The position numbers were made by a program, and so were the translations under genes. The notes under the pieces are model-generated. The model made no database searches. It was not told where the DNA came from and was given only the letters and a program-made list of their open reading frames with translations. A DNA stretch of 64,000 bases from Escallonia rubra (lineage: Eukaryota > Streptophyta > Magnoliopsida > Escalloniales > Escalloniaceae): positions 594,904 to 658,903 of the forward strand of contig JAVXUO010002582.1 in the NCBI GenBank assembly GCA_033065855.1, in the 5' to 3' direction. Shown in pieces: positions 12,933 to 28,000 of the stretch (position 1 is its first letter; every line of letters begins with the position of its first letter).

Positions 12933-13551
12933 AGTTAATCTTTCTCAAACCCCGACTCCGTTGCAAACATGGTGGCTTGATCAGCAACTAATGCCTTTGC
13001 TTGCTTCGTCTCATAAGTGTCCTTGGATGCTTTTTAAGAGCCTGCATATAAACTACCTTTCTCCTCGCGAACAGGCTGCTCCAACTGTGAAGATCTAAGT
13101 CGTTAATCATATAATTCGATATCTTCAACACAATTACAACGCAATTCCAATCAAATTACAACTCCTAAAAAGAAGTTTCGAAAATTTCTAAATTACAAGT
13201 CTCGTTCACACCACCGCTTGCATAGCTCACCAAAGTAATCATCTTTAACCCCGACTCCGTTGCAAACATGGTGGCTTGATCAGCAACTAATGCCTCTGCT
13301 TGCTTCATCTCATAAGTGTCCTTAGATGCTTTTTAATAGCCTGCATATAAACTACATTTCTCATCGCGACCAGGCTGTTCCAACTGTGAAGATCTAAGTC
13401 GTTAATCATATAATTCGATATCTTCAACACAATTACAACACTATCTCAATCAAATTACAATTCTTAAAAAGAAGTTTCGAAAATTTCTAAATTCCAAAAA
13501 TTACAAGTCTCGTTCATATCCCCGCTTGGATAACTCACCAAAATAATCATA
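12933..13551. repeat. 299-bp tandem duplication across the LTR/LINE junction
   Basis: CCGACTCCGTTGCAAACATG lies at 12952 and 13251, and CCAACTGTGAAGATCTAAG at 13081 and 13380. The unit joins the end of the solo LTR to the neighbouring RNase H-like segment, so it formed after LTR insertion. Copies differ by scattered substitutions and short indels. Confidence 0.88.
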
Positions 13552-14512
13552 TGTACTAGAAAGGTAAATAGGGGGGGTGTTGAGCTAGGTAGTCAGGAAA
13601 GTGAAATGATTATAGTATCATATGATCAGAACCAAACACGTTGAGCAATCCAGGAACAAAATATACAACAGTCAATGCAACAATGGCTTACTACCCCGAA
13701 CAATTAATAAATCAGTCAATATCCAAATTGCACATCAAACATAATACTTCAACATCTTGCTTCGGTAAACATACCATGCACATAGACAAACCACTGAAAC
13801 ACTACCATTGATTAGACGTACTTAAGTCACGTCCCATAAACATACTTAAAAAACAAGATATTTATCAATTATCTAAGACAAGTATTTTAGCAAGATTTCA
13901 TAACAATAGTATTGAGGAGTACGATGAATGATAAGAAATAACCACGTGGCATAAAAGAATAGTAACATGGAATTCTCCTTACCATGAAGAAAAACAATTC
14001 TTTCAAATTACTCTCCATCATCCTTCTTCCATTAATCTAGGCTAAACACGTTCTCTCACTCATTGTCTATTGATGAAAGTTAAAGATAAATTTAAATAAT
14101 TTGAAAAGAGATCAAAGGACTATTTATAGGAATTTTAAAAAGTACGAGGTGGCAAGATATGGTCGTGCCACCTGACAAGTACGATAAGGCTTTGCTAAGC
14201 ACGAGTAGGCGAGACGGGGTTGTGCCACCTAGTAAGCACGACAAGGCTAAGCAAACCACAACGAGGCTCGAAGCACGACGTATTGCGATAGTATGTTAAC
14301 ACATTGAAAGCACGATGATGATGGGTAGCATGAGGTGACTATAAGATAAGTAATTAACAGTGACTCATCAATAAGCACGAGGTATCAAGATGACACGATC
14401 ACACCTAGGAAGCACGACAATGCCAATTCCAAATGTCACTCAAAATTATCATCATTTTTTTCTAAACCAACCAATAATTATTTTGGGAACCTCTAAATTT
14501 TGGGGCATTACA
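13385..14512 (-). mobile_element. Solo LTR of a Ty3/gypsy-type element nested in the LINE
   Basis: The minus strand starts TGTAATGCCCCAAAATTT, a common opening of plant gypsy LTRs, and ends GATCTTCACA. It is flanked by CCAAC on the plus strand at both sides (13380-13384 and 14513-14517), a 5-bp target duplication. A minus-strand TATAAATA lies at 14121-14128. Length 1128 bp. There is no primer-binding site or coding region, so this is a solo LTR. It interrupts the RNase H-like frame after FVGVG. Confidence 0.8.
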
Positions 14513-16574
14513 CCAACTCCCACGAATTCATCTTCCTTAAAAGTTGTTGCATCGAAATTCACTTTGAAGGGACCTGACCATGGTGGCTTCCATTTGTGTG
14601 GGATTGTTTTGCTTTTTTGGTGAGTCGAGCTTGTGCTTTTCGAAGATTAGGAAATAAACAGCTTTTGAAGAGAAGTCCGGGGATATTTTTCTACTATCAT
14701 CTCAAGATATTCGTTGTTTAATTTTTCTCCTATTTCTAGCCACCAATCATGAACAAAACACCCGAAACACATATGTGACATCTCGTAGATTTGGATATTA
14801 GATATAGCCCATAATCATGCCGTGATATCGCACTCTTTCAAATGGTGATAAGTTGATTCACCCTATTTTTCGCATACATAATAAAATGTCCTCACTGCTA
14901 ATCTTTATTTTACCGGATTTTAATTTGTCTGTAAGGCTTCCAAACAGGCTCGCCGGATGTTTATTCTACTTGGTGATTTGCATTTCCAAAGGAAACACTA
15001 GTACGTACCTCCTGGAGTGTGGCTAGATTCTCCATTTTGCAAATTATGTGAGTAGAATGCTCAATCTGTAATTTACATGTATTCACTCTTTAGTGAGAAA
15101 AGTCCGTTTCACGGGAAATTTGTAATAGTAGTATCCTCTTTTATTGATTATGCTTGCTTCGTTCGCCAAAAAATATTATCAAAATAACGCGATTTAATTA
15201 ACAAACAAAAATTACAATCACAATAAAGTATGTTATACTTCGCTACATATGTAACATGATCTGTAACCTTCGAAAAATATCGATACTACATATTAAGGTA
15301 GATTTTGGGTGGTACAATATTTTTTTTTTATTTCTTTTGATAGATAGCCTCTTGTCGATTTTTGGATTATAGTTTGGTTGTTAGAGATAAATACAGACAA
15401 TGCTACATTACAATCACAATAAAGTATGTTTGTCATTAATTGCAAGAAGCAAACTTCGTATTAACTTTTAATCAGTTTTAACAACTAGCTTTAAGCTATT
15501 TATTACAAAATTAGCTTTTAGTTATGAATGATGTTTTGATAAAAAGTAGTAAAAGCATTTTCAATTCGCAAAATGACCAAAACTTTACTGTTTGAACAAA
15601 ATGTGCTAATTAAGGTCTTTCTAATTTGTAGAGACATTATGGTACTTTACTTAGTTAAATCTGGTTATGAAAAAGTGATTATTCCATGATTATTGTTTTC
15701 TCGGATTATGATTGAATCAAATTTTCAGATTCTGAAAGCTGGTTTGATTAGCTTTTATATACTTGTCAAACACCTATCAAACTAATTATATAAAGTTCAA
15801 TCATCTTCAAATTACTCCGAACAAACTCTAAGAAGTAATTACATGATGTGATTAAAAAAAATAACAGAGGATTTTTTTTCTTTAATTTTCACGTATGGTA
15901 TTGCATGTAATGATCTCACTTGTTTGAAAGAGCACTTCAAATTTTACATTTTTTGACAAACATGAGAGGAAATAAGTTGAAAGCACTGACAAGTTAACTA
16001 ACTTGGGGATACATATCTAACCATCCATGTTGGCGACTTGGACGACCTTGCTCACTTTCCTTTTAGCTAACTTTTACCACGTGCCCAATTATAGGGAGGA
16101 CATTGAATTTTATCATTTTTTTTCTTGCTGCCAGAATTACTCAATTGATACGTAGTTGAAATGTAATGTGCTCTCCCCTTTAGTTGTATGTGCTTTACTT
16201 CCAATTCTCTGCATCCTCCTTGGTTCCTCACTTCCCGACGATTTGTTGGTCATCATCAACATTAGCAACAAAAAAAAAAAAAACAGAGAAAGAATGGCAA
16301 TTTTGTCGTAATAACCACCCTCCGAATAATAGGGTGAGCAGTATAAGTTCGTTAAACAACATAAGCAGTCTTGAACTCCATATCGCCACTGTGTGACCAT
16401 AAATGCATTGACAATTTAGGAAACTTGGCGATGCATGTCGCGAATCAAAGACCCTATAAACACCGATAGGAATGATGTTACTAGTTTTACTAAATCGTTA
16501 GACTCTTCCGACGTGAGATTGGCCGACTCTTACTATAGTTATGATGATGGGTTTTATAAGGAATAACTTGAATT

Positions 16575-17340
16575 CACATTTTTCTTGAAATTTTTTGGTT
16601 AGATCTCATAGGCCAAACTAAGCATCTGTAATAGATTAGTACTAGTTTTAATCTCATATGCTGCATACGGGAGTAACAACTGTCAAAGTACTGATTGAGA
16701 TATCTCATACTTGTATGCTTAATAACAAAAACAAATTTGGTAGTGGCAAAAATTAATATAAAATTATTTTTTAACTTTTTATATGATTTTTTCTACCAAT
16801 TTTTGTCGCTAAAAAATAAACTTGAGTAATAATATTTGGCCTTTTAATAACAAATTAACACAAGAAATATAAAATTATAGAAACAATATCTTCTAACTAA
16901 TATGAACAATAATAATATTAATGACAATAATAATTCGTATGTTGAGACTTGTATTACGAAAAGCCACTATATATATATGGGAGCTGATCCATTGCTCCCA
17001 CGGGCAATGGATCAGCTGTTGCCTGCACGATCTGGCCGTCCACGCGGTTCTGTGGGCGGGTCAGATTTCACCATCCGCTACATAATGTAGTAGACGCGGA
17101 TGGCGAAAAATAGGCTGTCCACGCGCGAGATCTGGCCGTCCAGATCTCGTGCGTGGACGGCCAGATCGCGCGGGCAACAGCTGATCCATTGCCCGCGCGA
17201 GCAATGGATCAACTATATATATATATATATAAGATGATTGAAAATAAATGAGAGAGTGACTCTTCTTTTCACATTTTCTTGAAAATCTTTTGTTAGATCT
17301 CATAGGCCAGACCAAGCATCCGTAATAGATTGGTGTTAGT
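16575..17340. repeat. Direct 70-bp repeats bracketing the foldback MITE
   Basis: About 16575-16646 and 17270-17340 share TTAGATCTCATAGGCC, AAGCATC and GTAATAGATT in the same order and orientation, 695 bp apart. They are diverged and lie outside the MITE arms. Confidence 0.75.
16978..17213. mobile_element. Foldback MITE with long GC-rich inverted repeats
   Basis: The left arm at 16978-17045 (GAGCTGATCCATTGCTCCCA, then CAATGGATCAGCTGTTGCC and GATCTGGCCGTCCACGCG) is the near-complete inverse of the right arm at about 17150-17213. Inside, CCATCCGCTAC/GTAG...GCGGATGG forms a second stem, and GCGAGATCTGG/CCAGATCTCG at 17125-17152 a third. TA-rich DNA flanks both ends, fitting a TA target. No coding capacity. 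Superfamily not assigned. Confidence 0.8.
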
Positions 17341-18739
17341 ATATTTTTTTCTTCAAATGGGCTCTTTACCTTTTTTTTCCCCCTTCGAACCATTTTGCTA
17401 CATCATAATTTTCTTGTAATAACTCCAATCCAAAGCACATGACCTTCAGCTTCATTAACATAATAATAATCACTTCTCTAAAAAAAAATATTTGGGAGCA
17501 TGCATTCAACAACGTCCAACGTTTGTTTTATAAAGTATATAAAGGTGCGCGAAGATAATCCTTTTCTACTTAAAAAAGTATAAAAGGCTTTTGCCATAAT
17601 CTTGAACTTGGGTATTAGGAGACTTTAAACGGAACACAATCCATTTCTCTAACCAATGCTTTCTGACCGACCAAACCCATGTTTAAGATTACCTAAGAGC
17701 CCACTTTGACATCCATCACTTTTTATTAGCTTAGCGAGAAAAAAAACTGCTACTAGTTTTAAAATTACAAAAATGCCATATATATATATAATTTTTTTTT
17801 TGCGCTAGTCAAAAGCGGAATTGGAGAAGGTTTTGAAGCATAGATCCATTTCGTATATTTTTGTTTCGAATTGATATTCTTGACCTCTTGTATATTCGTG
17901 CAAACGTTAAAAAAAAATCCAAGTACAATTTAGCGATGAATTTGATGTTTTGTACCTTATTGTTATACACGACTTAAAGTATGTGAATCAAGTCATGCAA
18001 GCTTTCTTTATCGTAATCCGTCTTTACCTACTCTTGTTGACCATTTGCTTCAATTCTCGTCCTTGTCTTGTTTAAGCCTCCCACCCCAAATTTATGGGAC
18101 GTCATTCATGAAGTGGCATGGAAAGAGATCTTTTCATAAAAAGAAAATGAAATTATTATACGTACACAATTTCCAATAAGAATAAACTAATTATACAACA
18201 GGTTAATTCAAGTTATTATTCGATACCCCCTTTTTTGAAAATTCTTGAAAGTGCCACGTTCATCGGAAATGGATGAGAACAGCCAACCAAATTCTTTTAA
18301 ATTTTTTATTTTCACTTTGTTTTTAAGAAGATTCATTTGGAAATGGATGATAGCACGGCCAACCAAATTCTTTTAATTTGTTTTTCACTATGATTTGCGG
18401 AAAATAATATAATCGCTTCAAATTTTTTTTTTCACTTAATTTTTAGAAAAGTAATCTTAGCATTTTCAGTATTCATCTATCACAACTCATCCACTTATAA
18501 ACAAAAAGAAACGTTGTAATATTTGACCATAAATATCACATTTTTTCAACATCTCGAGTCTCAAAGGTTTAATACGCTATCTTACGTTGTAATTAGATAT
18601 CATTTTTTTAATGTTTACTTCTAAGTTTTTAAAAGCACAAAAAAAATACATTTATTAATTTGGTTGATTACAATTCTGTTTTATTTAATATATATGTATC
18701 AAGAAAACAATAGTGAAAAAGATATTTAAAGAGCGTTAA

Positions 18740-18990
18740 CATATGTGAGAAGTTAGTTCAACGGATCTCAAGGTCTCAATCCAGACATGTAACCTAGATT
18801 CGAGTTTCTTGCTCGTCGCTTTTTGTTGGAGGCAAACATAACTTCTCGACCTGCATGTGCTCTACATAAGTTTACAGTGTTTTTTGACCTCGACATAAGT
18901 AATTGGGAGCTGAGGTTTAAATTGTATAGCCTTGTAAGTGCCCCGAAGCGCAATATTCCTTCACGTTCCGCCATTTTTTTATAAAAAAAT
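18740..18990 (+). mobile_element. SINE-like sequence
   Basis: AGTTAGTTCAACGG resembles a pol III A box and AGATTCGAGTT a B box about 55 bp further on. The body ends in a T run near 18980. This is typical of tRNA-derived plant SINEs but diverged, and no target duplication was established. Confidence 0.35.
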
Positions 18991-19183
18991 AAATAAAAAA
19001 TCTGAGGGAAGTTGTTTGCTGATAAAAACAAGGTATAGAAAGCGGAAACGTGTCAAGATCTAAGCAGCTGACTTCCAAATCTACAATCTACAATCTTGTT
19101 GGAAGCCAATAAATGTGGAGCAGGAGCACAAGCCCACAAATATCTCTCCCTCCCTCACTCCTCTTCCCCACTTGACCACTTCC

Positions 19184-21424
<2,241 letters not shown>

Positions 21425-22017
21425 GTGACCAAGTTCACTGGGTTGCCTTCATATTATGGTTTCCTAAGCATGTCCGTCTGTAAATAAAGCATCGCAATCT
21501 TATGAATTGTTAGAGGCTTAGAGCTGGCTATAATCAAATCAGCTCTTAAGGCTCCTATTTATGAACATATCTAGCCTTGTATGCCTTGTGCTTATGGTAT
21601 TTGTAAAAATTATCCTGCCAGCGTGATTAGCTTTTTATTTTCAATTAGCTATGCTAACCTGTAGATGTTTGAGTTTATTATGAGAGCACAAGCGCAAGCA
21701 TTGAAGGTATTGATTGGGGGGGGGGGGGCGCATGTCCATTATGACAAACCTGACATGTTGCATTTACAGCTTCCACTCTTATAGCATTCAAGTATGCACG
21801 CAGTAGATTACCCTGATAAATAATCACAAGCTAGGGCTATATGTTTGACAGTGTAAAGAATAATTTGTTAGGTGTTTACTAAGATGGGGTGCACTTGAGA
21901 AGAAACTAAAATTTCTCACGCTCCCAATGAATTTCTTCTGCATTTTCAAGAACCTCTCATCCTTCGAAAGAAAATAATGGATCCACGTGTATATCCAGTG
22001 TGATCGGGCCAGTAAAT
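21425..22017. other. Intergenic space between convergent protease and V-ATPase genes
   Basis: It holds the 3' UTRs of both genes. A G homopolymer of about 13 bases lies at 21716-21729. I see no other gene or element. Confidence 0.7.
21483..21488 (+). terminator. Candidate poly(A) signal of the cysteine protease gene
   Basis: A canonical AATAAA lies 59 nt after the stop codon of the RD19-type protease, in AT-rich 3' sequence. Position and strand fit a near-upstream polyadenylation element. No transcript supports it here. Confidence 0.5.
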
Positions 22018-25000
22018 TTATACCTCCTCCTGCTCGCTGATTAATGAAAATGAATATGGGCAGAATTTGTAACCATCTCCTTCGTAGAACTTGTTCTGAA
22101 ATTCCACCCAGTGAAGCCGCAAAGCATGTAGGAAAGCGCTCAGGGTTTCCATCACAAGCAGCACACCAACGGTTGCACAAACAAATACTACTACGCCAAC
22201 AATAAGGATTATGACATTGTTGAACCTACAATCAACACAGAGCAGAATTAATTCAATTAGCGTAATTTCTCTCTTAATTTTTAACGAAAAGGAAAAAGAA
22301 AGAAACTTACCCCCAAGCAAGAAGCAAAACCTTCTCGTAGAATACACTGGACAACTCCGAATGAGCAAGACTGTATAAAACCAGTAACACAAACCAACAA
22401 TGTCATCGACGACTAAAAATTAGAATTAGAGCAGACCATGTATACTCAAACAACATTAGGCCCAGATCATGCCCGACTGGCTGATAAAGTTTTGCATTAA
22501 GCATGTCGCATATCTTTAACAATTCATCTCGGTTCAGTGGATAAAAGTCAAAGAGCATGGTTTCAGAAATGCAATTCAGCTGGAAGGCTTGTAAAGTCCT
22601 CTGAAAGGCAATCTCTGGGAAAGGCAGTCACGTATTAAACCAGTAAGGTTCAACCGGTTTTTGCTTACTCAGCCTAACCCAACAAAGCCATAACTTTAAC
22701 CATTCGAAGTTGGCTACATGAGCCCTGTTTCCGCTGTTATTTGTGTCGACCAAGATCCCCTGTTAACCTATGTCGTCTGCTATACCATTTTCATCAATGG
22801 ACTGTCTCATAGGTTGGGACTAACCACCACAGTGAAATTGGTGATGACCAACTACCAACACCCAGCAGGGATGTTTTGTTCTGCCGTATTCAACTTTTTC
22901 TTAGATTCAAAAGAAGAAAGAAAGGGAAAAGTAAAACAAAGCAGAGTAAGGTTGTAAGAGAACACAGTGGAGATGGCAGGTCAAGCAAAAACCTTCCAAC
23001 TTGCGGGAGCGGCTAAACAGACTTTGGTTGGGAAGCCAACCACAATCAAAACAGAGGCCCACTGTCATCAAATTTTCCTAAAATATTGAAAGCTTCTTTT
23101 AAAGTTGTCAAACACCGGAATAGCTCAATATTAGTTTAATCGTTTGGTATTTATGGTTTGCAAGGCCTTTCTGCCCTTTTTAACTGTAGAGCAAGCTATA
23201 CACCTTCAAGAGAGATCAACATTTCATATTTTCAGTCAAAAACAATAACAGGAATTAAACCTGTTTTTGTTTTCATTCTTCAAAATTCATACTCTACCAT
23301 ATTATCACATCGAAAGTGGAGGGTTGCCTGCCATCTTTTAGAGTTTTTCAAATCCAACAATTTTTGCCATGACCTATACTACAGGGGAAAAGGTACACAT
23401 TATTTTGAACACAGATGCATATCATGCACATAAATATAAGCCCAAACCAGCTAAGAATGCTTCAAGAAAAAGGTTAGAGTTGCTGGCAGCTTACCTGAGG
23501 GCCCACAACCGAAGGTATGAAGCAGTATTTGAGACTGCACCAAGAACAAACTCTATAGTATGTATGAGTTGATGCACAAACACTTCACTGAACTCAAAAT
23601 CCTCATGGCCGTGTGAATCAGAATGCGCCTCCAATTCAAGGGAATCATCAATGTTGTGAAGTGGTGTGTAGGACTGACCTCTATGTCGCTGACAAAAGGC
23701 ATGGCAGGCAGTAAGTAGATAAAAGTTGAAGTCAAAAAGTAAAAATGAAAAAGCTACGGACATACTTCCAGATGTTGCTTCTTCAAAAGAAACGGCTTGG
23801 GAAACAACATCCATGGTACGGCAACAAGTGCCAGCAATAGTAGCACAATCTGCAATACAACAGAGAAAGTTCCTGGAATCAGTTCCATTTTCTCGCATTG
23901 CATGAAAACATACGTATAATGACTATGGAAACTTGACCTGAAGGTATTTCTGCCCAATAAATAGCTGATTGTCACCCAAATCGTCAGTAGGGCTAAGGAA
24001 CATGTATATCATTACATGGTAGAGATCAGCTTGAGAACCCGTGCACCATTTCACAATTATGAGAAGCGAAAGGTACCCGAACAGGCTATTCAAAAAAATC
24101 AACTGAGGAACAAATTGGTACCTGAAGCAATGCATGTTTAGTGCTGATTAACATTACCAATGGCAAAACAAAGATAAACAAGTGACTAACAACAGCAGAC
24201 TCCAGAATATTCATGAATCCTCCATAGAGTGAACTTCAAGTGCGATGTAAAGACTGCAGGTATTCAAGGATACGATCTGACAGAAACTAGCTTACCATAT
24301 ATTTAAATCATTACGTAAATATCTTGCATTGAAATAACTCAAGATAATTCCAAGGTTCATCTGAGCTACTCCCAGTAAGATAGACATCTTCATCTTCAGT
24401 GAGTTAAGGAATGGTAACTCACTGCGGGTACCATGCCACTTAGGATCCACACCAAAAGGATAAGTGTCACGCACCTTAATCAAGCCAACTGTATATGCGT
24501 TCCTGCAGTAAAGTAGCGAGTTCAAATATGAAATGCCATGGGGGAAACTGATAGGAAAATATGAAACCAACACAGGAATACCTGCAGGAAGAATCACGGC
24601 AATCATAAGCGGAACGTCCAAAAAGTTCAAACGGTACAGAAAAGAATTCGTTATATATTAGTCCTGTGTATATAGAGAACAGTGCCATCATCATAATGAC
24701 GTATCGACCACCAAAAGTCATCTCCATGATGTCTCCAAGCTTCTGCTGTCAAGGAAAAATGAAGTAATTAAAATCATAATCCGCTGATGGAAGGGGAAAA
24801 AAAAAATAACGGAAGAGAAATCGAACACCTGCAATTAATTGCATTTGAGAATCCGTACTAGGTATATTTTCATAAGAAATTACAAGTTCTCAACAACACT
24901 AGTTTTTGAGTAACAAATCTATTGCTATGCCTTAGATGCCAAAAACAGGCTCCCACAATAGCGTGATCAGATCATATCATTAACGATGTTTTTCACTAAA

Positions 25001-28000
25001 AAGTTTATGTTATTTCATTCCAAAACTAATCGAAACACGTTATTTCAAAGACCCACCTTAAATCGTAGAACCACGTAGCTTGCTCCTAAACTACTATATT
25101 TAGCTATCTAGGATCCAAAATTATTTTATGTTACATACCTAAATTACATTACCTCTCCCAAAGGTATTGCTCCTAAAGTACTAGCAAGAGCTAATAGCAA
25201 AAGCAAAGCTCGTACGCATCAAGTAACTGATTATTGGTATATGATCCAACTTCCAAGGCAGTTGACCTTCGTGCACTTATTTTATTTCCAGATCTAATGT
25301 ATCTCGTGAAGAAGGAGAATCAGATCTATTAGCCCCTTCTTTCACACTAAGGTATAAAATCTTTAAAATGACAGAACATTATATTAGTATACAAGGATCC
25401 ACACTTTGAAAAGATTTCATGCACTACTCTGCCAAACAAAAAAGGTGTATTTCCTTTTTTGGTGCAGAGTGTTATTTTTCAAAGTAAAAACCGTAAAATA
25501 GGACAAGAATTAGCATAACGGTAGGGCAACTTGAGCAATGTCACTTTGTCACCGCGTACAAGTATCTCTTCTGCTATCACCAAAAAAAGAGACATAAGCT
25601 CATACAAACAGCTAGGGGATGCAGAAGCCCAACAATAACATCTTTCATGGAGTAAACTGCAGTTTTTCACCAACTATGTGACACACATCAAATCACCAAA
25701 AATCATGTAGTAATTACCTGACTCGAAAGCTTCTTTTCTCTCAGTAACAAATACAATGTAGCAAGAAACAAGCATATTCCATGGCCCCAATCTCCAAACA
25801 TAACGGCAAAAAGGAATGGAAACGTAACAATCGTGTAGACACCAGGATTTGCTTCCTGATACTTGGCCACCCTGCGATACAGTACATTTAAAACTTCGGT
25901 AGGATAAGTTGACTTTGGAAATGACAAGCAAGCCAGTTAAATACAAATATGTAAACAATTAATCAAAAGAAGAAACTTAGATGACAGCATTCCATGAGAA
26001 GTCTGACAGCTACACAAAAATACTATCCAGATACTAACAGTTGAAACCTCCAACTATAATTAAAACATACAACGATATGCAGTTACAACAAGCTGCAATA
26101 AAAAACCCTATGTGCATATCAACAACGTTAGCCACTTCTACTAATCTCTTCCTATCACTTATAGAAAATAAAAACCACATTAAGATAACATCAGAAAAAA
26201 ATTCAGCAATCAAATGCTCAGGGCATCATTCTTTGCACCAAAAGTTTTGGCAACAAACTGCTCAGAGTTTCGGATCACTTCAGGAACCTAATCCCTGGGC
26301 TACTTCATCATTGTTTGCATCACTGAGTCCATTTACATATGAAAGCGATAAATAAAACGTATGAGGGAACTCACCCATACGCATCTACAATTTCTTGAAA
26401 AGCAGAAGTGAATTTGTTCGTGCGAAAGTATGTAGGTGGTGATTCCTCAGTACGCAGAACCTGGAATATGGCCCCAACTTGTGAGTTGCTGTCAAAGGTC
26501 GCCCGTTGTAACGTGTTTTGGATCTGCAAGATTTGAGACTCATACTCGTCAAGTATGATGTAAAGAAACATATGTGTTGTTGGTAGCATTGAAGAGATAC
26601 CGATTAATGATAAAGGTCTATAACCTGGTTTGTTGCAAAAACAGGACACCAGCCTTCTGCCACGAGACACTTCTTAGTCACATCAATGCTGAGCATATTT
26701 AGAGTGTGGTAAATGGATTTCTCCTTCTTCACCTTTGAGTTAGAAAACAAAAAATTCAAGAGTAGAATAAGATTCTGACATAGACTTACTAAAATAATTT
26801 ATTCCCTCCCCGACTGAGACACAGATACGGATAGATAGCAGAAAACGAATCTGAATTGTTCATTTCAACAGCAAATGCAAAACTGTTCGCAAAGAACCAA
26901 AACTGACCAAAAGGTTCCATTGCTCAGACTGATAGCCAATAGTTTGTAACAAATTTTCCCTGTGTAGTAGTCCTGTATCTATGGTGATCTTCAGCTCTGA
27001 AAGTTTTCCAGATACCTACAAAGTAAACATATGCGCATTTTAGATATCAGCGTAACGAAGCAATATAAACGAAACTTTCCAGCAAAAGAATTCAGGCCGT
27101 CCCCAAATACCACCAAGAGCAAATGACATTACATCCTCAGAGATATACTTTATTCTGACATAAAATATTATTGCTATATTTCCGTTTCTAAAAGTAGTAC
27201 CTCTTTAATCATATGATATTGTTTGCCTACGTCATCCGTGAATGGATAGCGGTTTGCTCCAAAAGCATCACAAATTTTCAGTATTTTATTTTTTGCTCTT
27301 TCTCCAGAGTAGAAGACAACAAATACGTTTTTCTCTACCTGCAAGGTAGCAGCATCAGTTTCACAAATAAGAAAGGAAGAATGTCAAGTGAAGGCAACAA
27401 TCCAGACTCATGTATAATTAGGGAAACGCAGACATGGCAGATAAAGACTCTCCTTATAAGTAGGGTAATAAACGGGAAAAAGAGAATCTCAGAAGCATAA
27501 TGCTCCATCACTTACTACGTGACTGGAAAAAACATAACAAAAGTATAAACCCCATCAGCAACAGACCAGTGACCAACGTATATATCCTGCTGTTACAAGC
27601 GCAATCCTAAAACTACTTATAGAACTGCCAAGAAGTTAGTGTTAACCTTCTCTCCTGACACAGGATCAAGCACAGGATCTTGAATAACAGCTTGTTTCAG
27701 AAAAATGTTACCCCTGGTTGCGCGAAATAAGATCCTCTCAAAAGCCAACGATTTTTCTCTTGGAACTAGGCCAGTAACAAATCCAAGGTTAACTTGCTTT
27801 GATGGATCCGTTGACAGTTCCTGCACATCCAAACCGACTGAGAATTAGCCCAAGATATTAAGAACTTTTAGCTAATAGTAAGAATCTGTAACACGGCAAC
27901 AAAAGAGTACTTGCTCCGACAGTAGAGGACTGTCAATGGATCCGTCTCCAAGTCGATGTTCTTCGACTTCCTTCTGCTGAGCTGTAGCAATACTTTGGGC

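Larger units (their letters stand above)
12712..15120 (-). pseudogene. Decayed LINE 3' coding region (zf-RVT plus RNase H-like RVT_3)
   Basis: Read on the minus strand. From about 15110 to 14770 a broken zf-RVT appears (FLWKCKSPSRINIRRACLEA, then LQTN, VRTFYYVCEK and ESTYHHLKECDIT between stops). An RNase H-like domain follows: WKPPWSGPFKVNFDATTFKE, DEFVGVG at 14600-14513, then after an interruption KQAKALVADQATMFATESGF, INFEGDNNNTTTALKQ and IIHELIKNDGFVKELEP down to about 12740. Stops and at least one frameshift show it is dead. The order matches plant L1-type LINEs and the related reverse-transcriptase-like genes. A solo LTR splits the RNase H part, and the split edge was later duplicated. 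Confidence 0.7.
11245..19183. other. Repeat-filled interval between TFIIF and the cysteine protease gene
   Basis: It holds the TFIIF promoter and 5' leader, the promoter duplication, the nested LINE and solo LTR, the foldback MITE and a SINE-like stretch near 18740-18990. About 15.1-16.5 kb and 17.4-18.7 kb are AT-rich and show nothing recognisable. The last 150 bases before 19184 should include the protease promoter and leader. Confidence 0.6.

Noticed and set aside
13086..14512. Alternative longer solo LTR (1427 bp) with the same CCAAC flank
   Set aside because: The extra part contains the LINE-derived segment and is explained by the 299-bp tandem duplication; 13385-14512 is the simpler LTR.
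18740..18990. tRNA gene
   Set aside because: A and B box resemblance only; no cloverleaf with paired acceptor and anticodon stems could be drawn.
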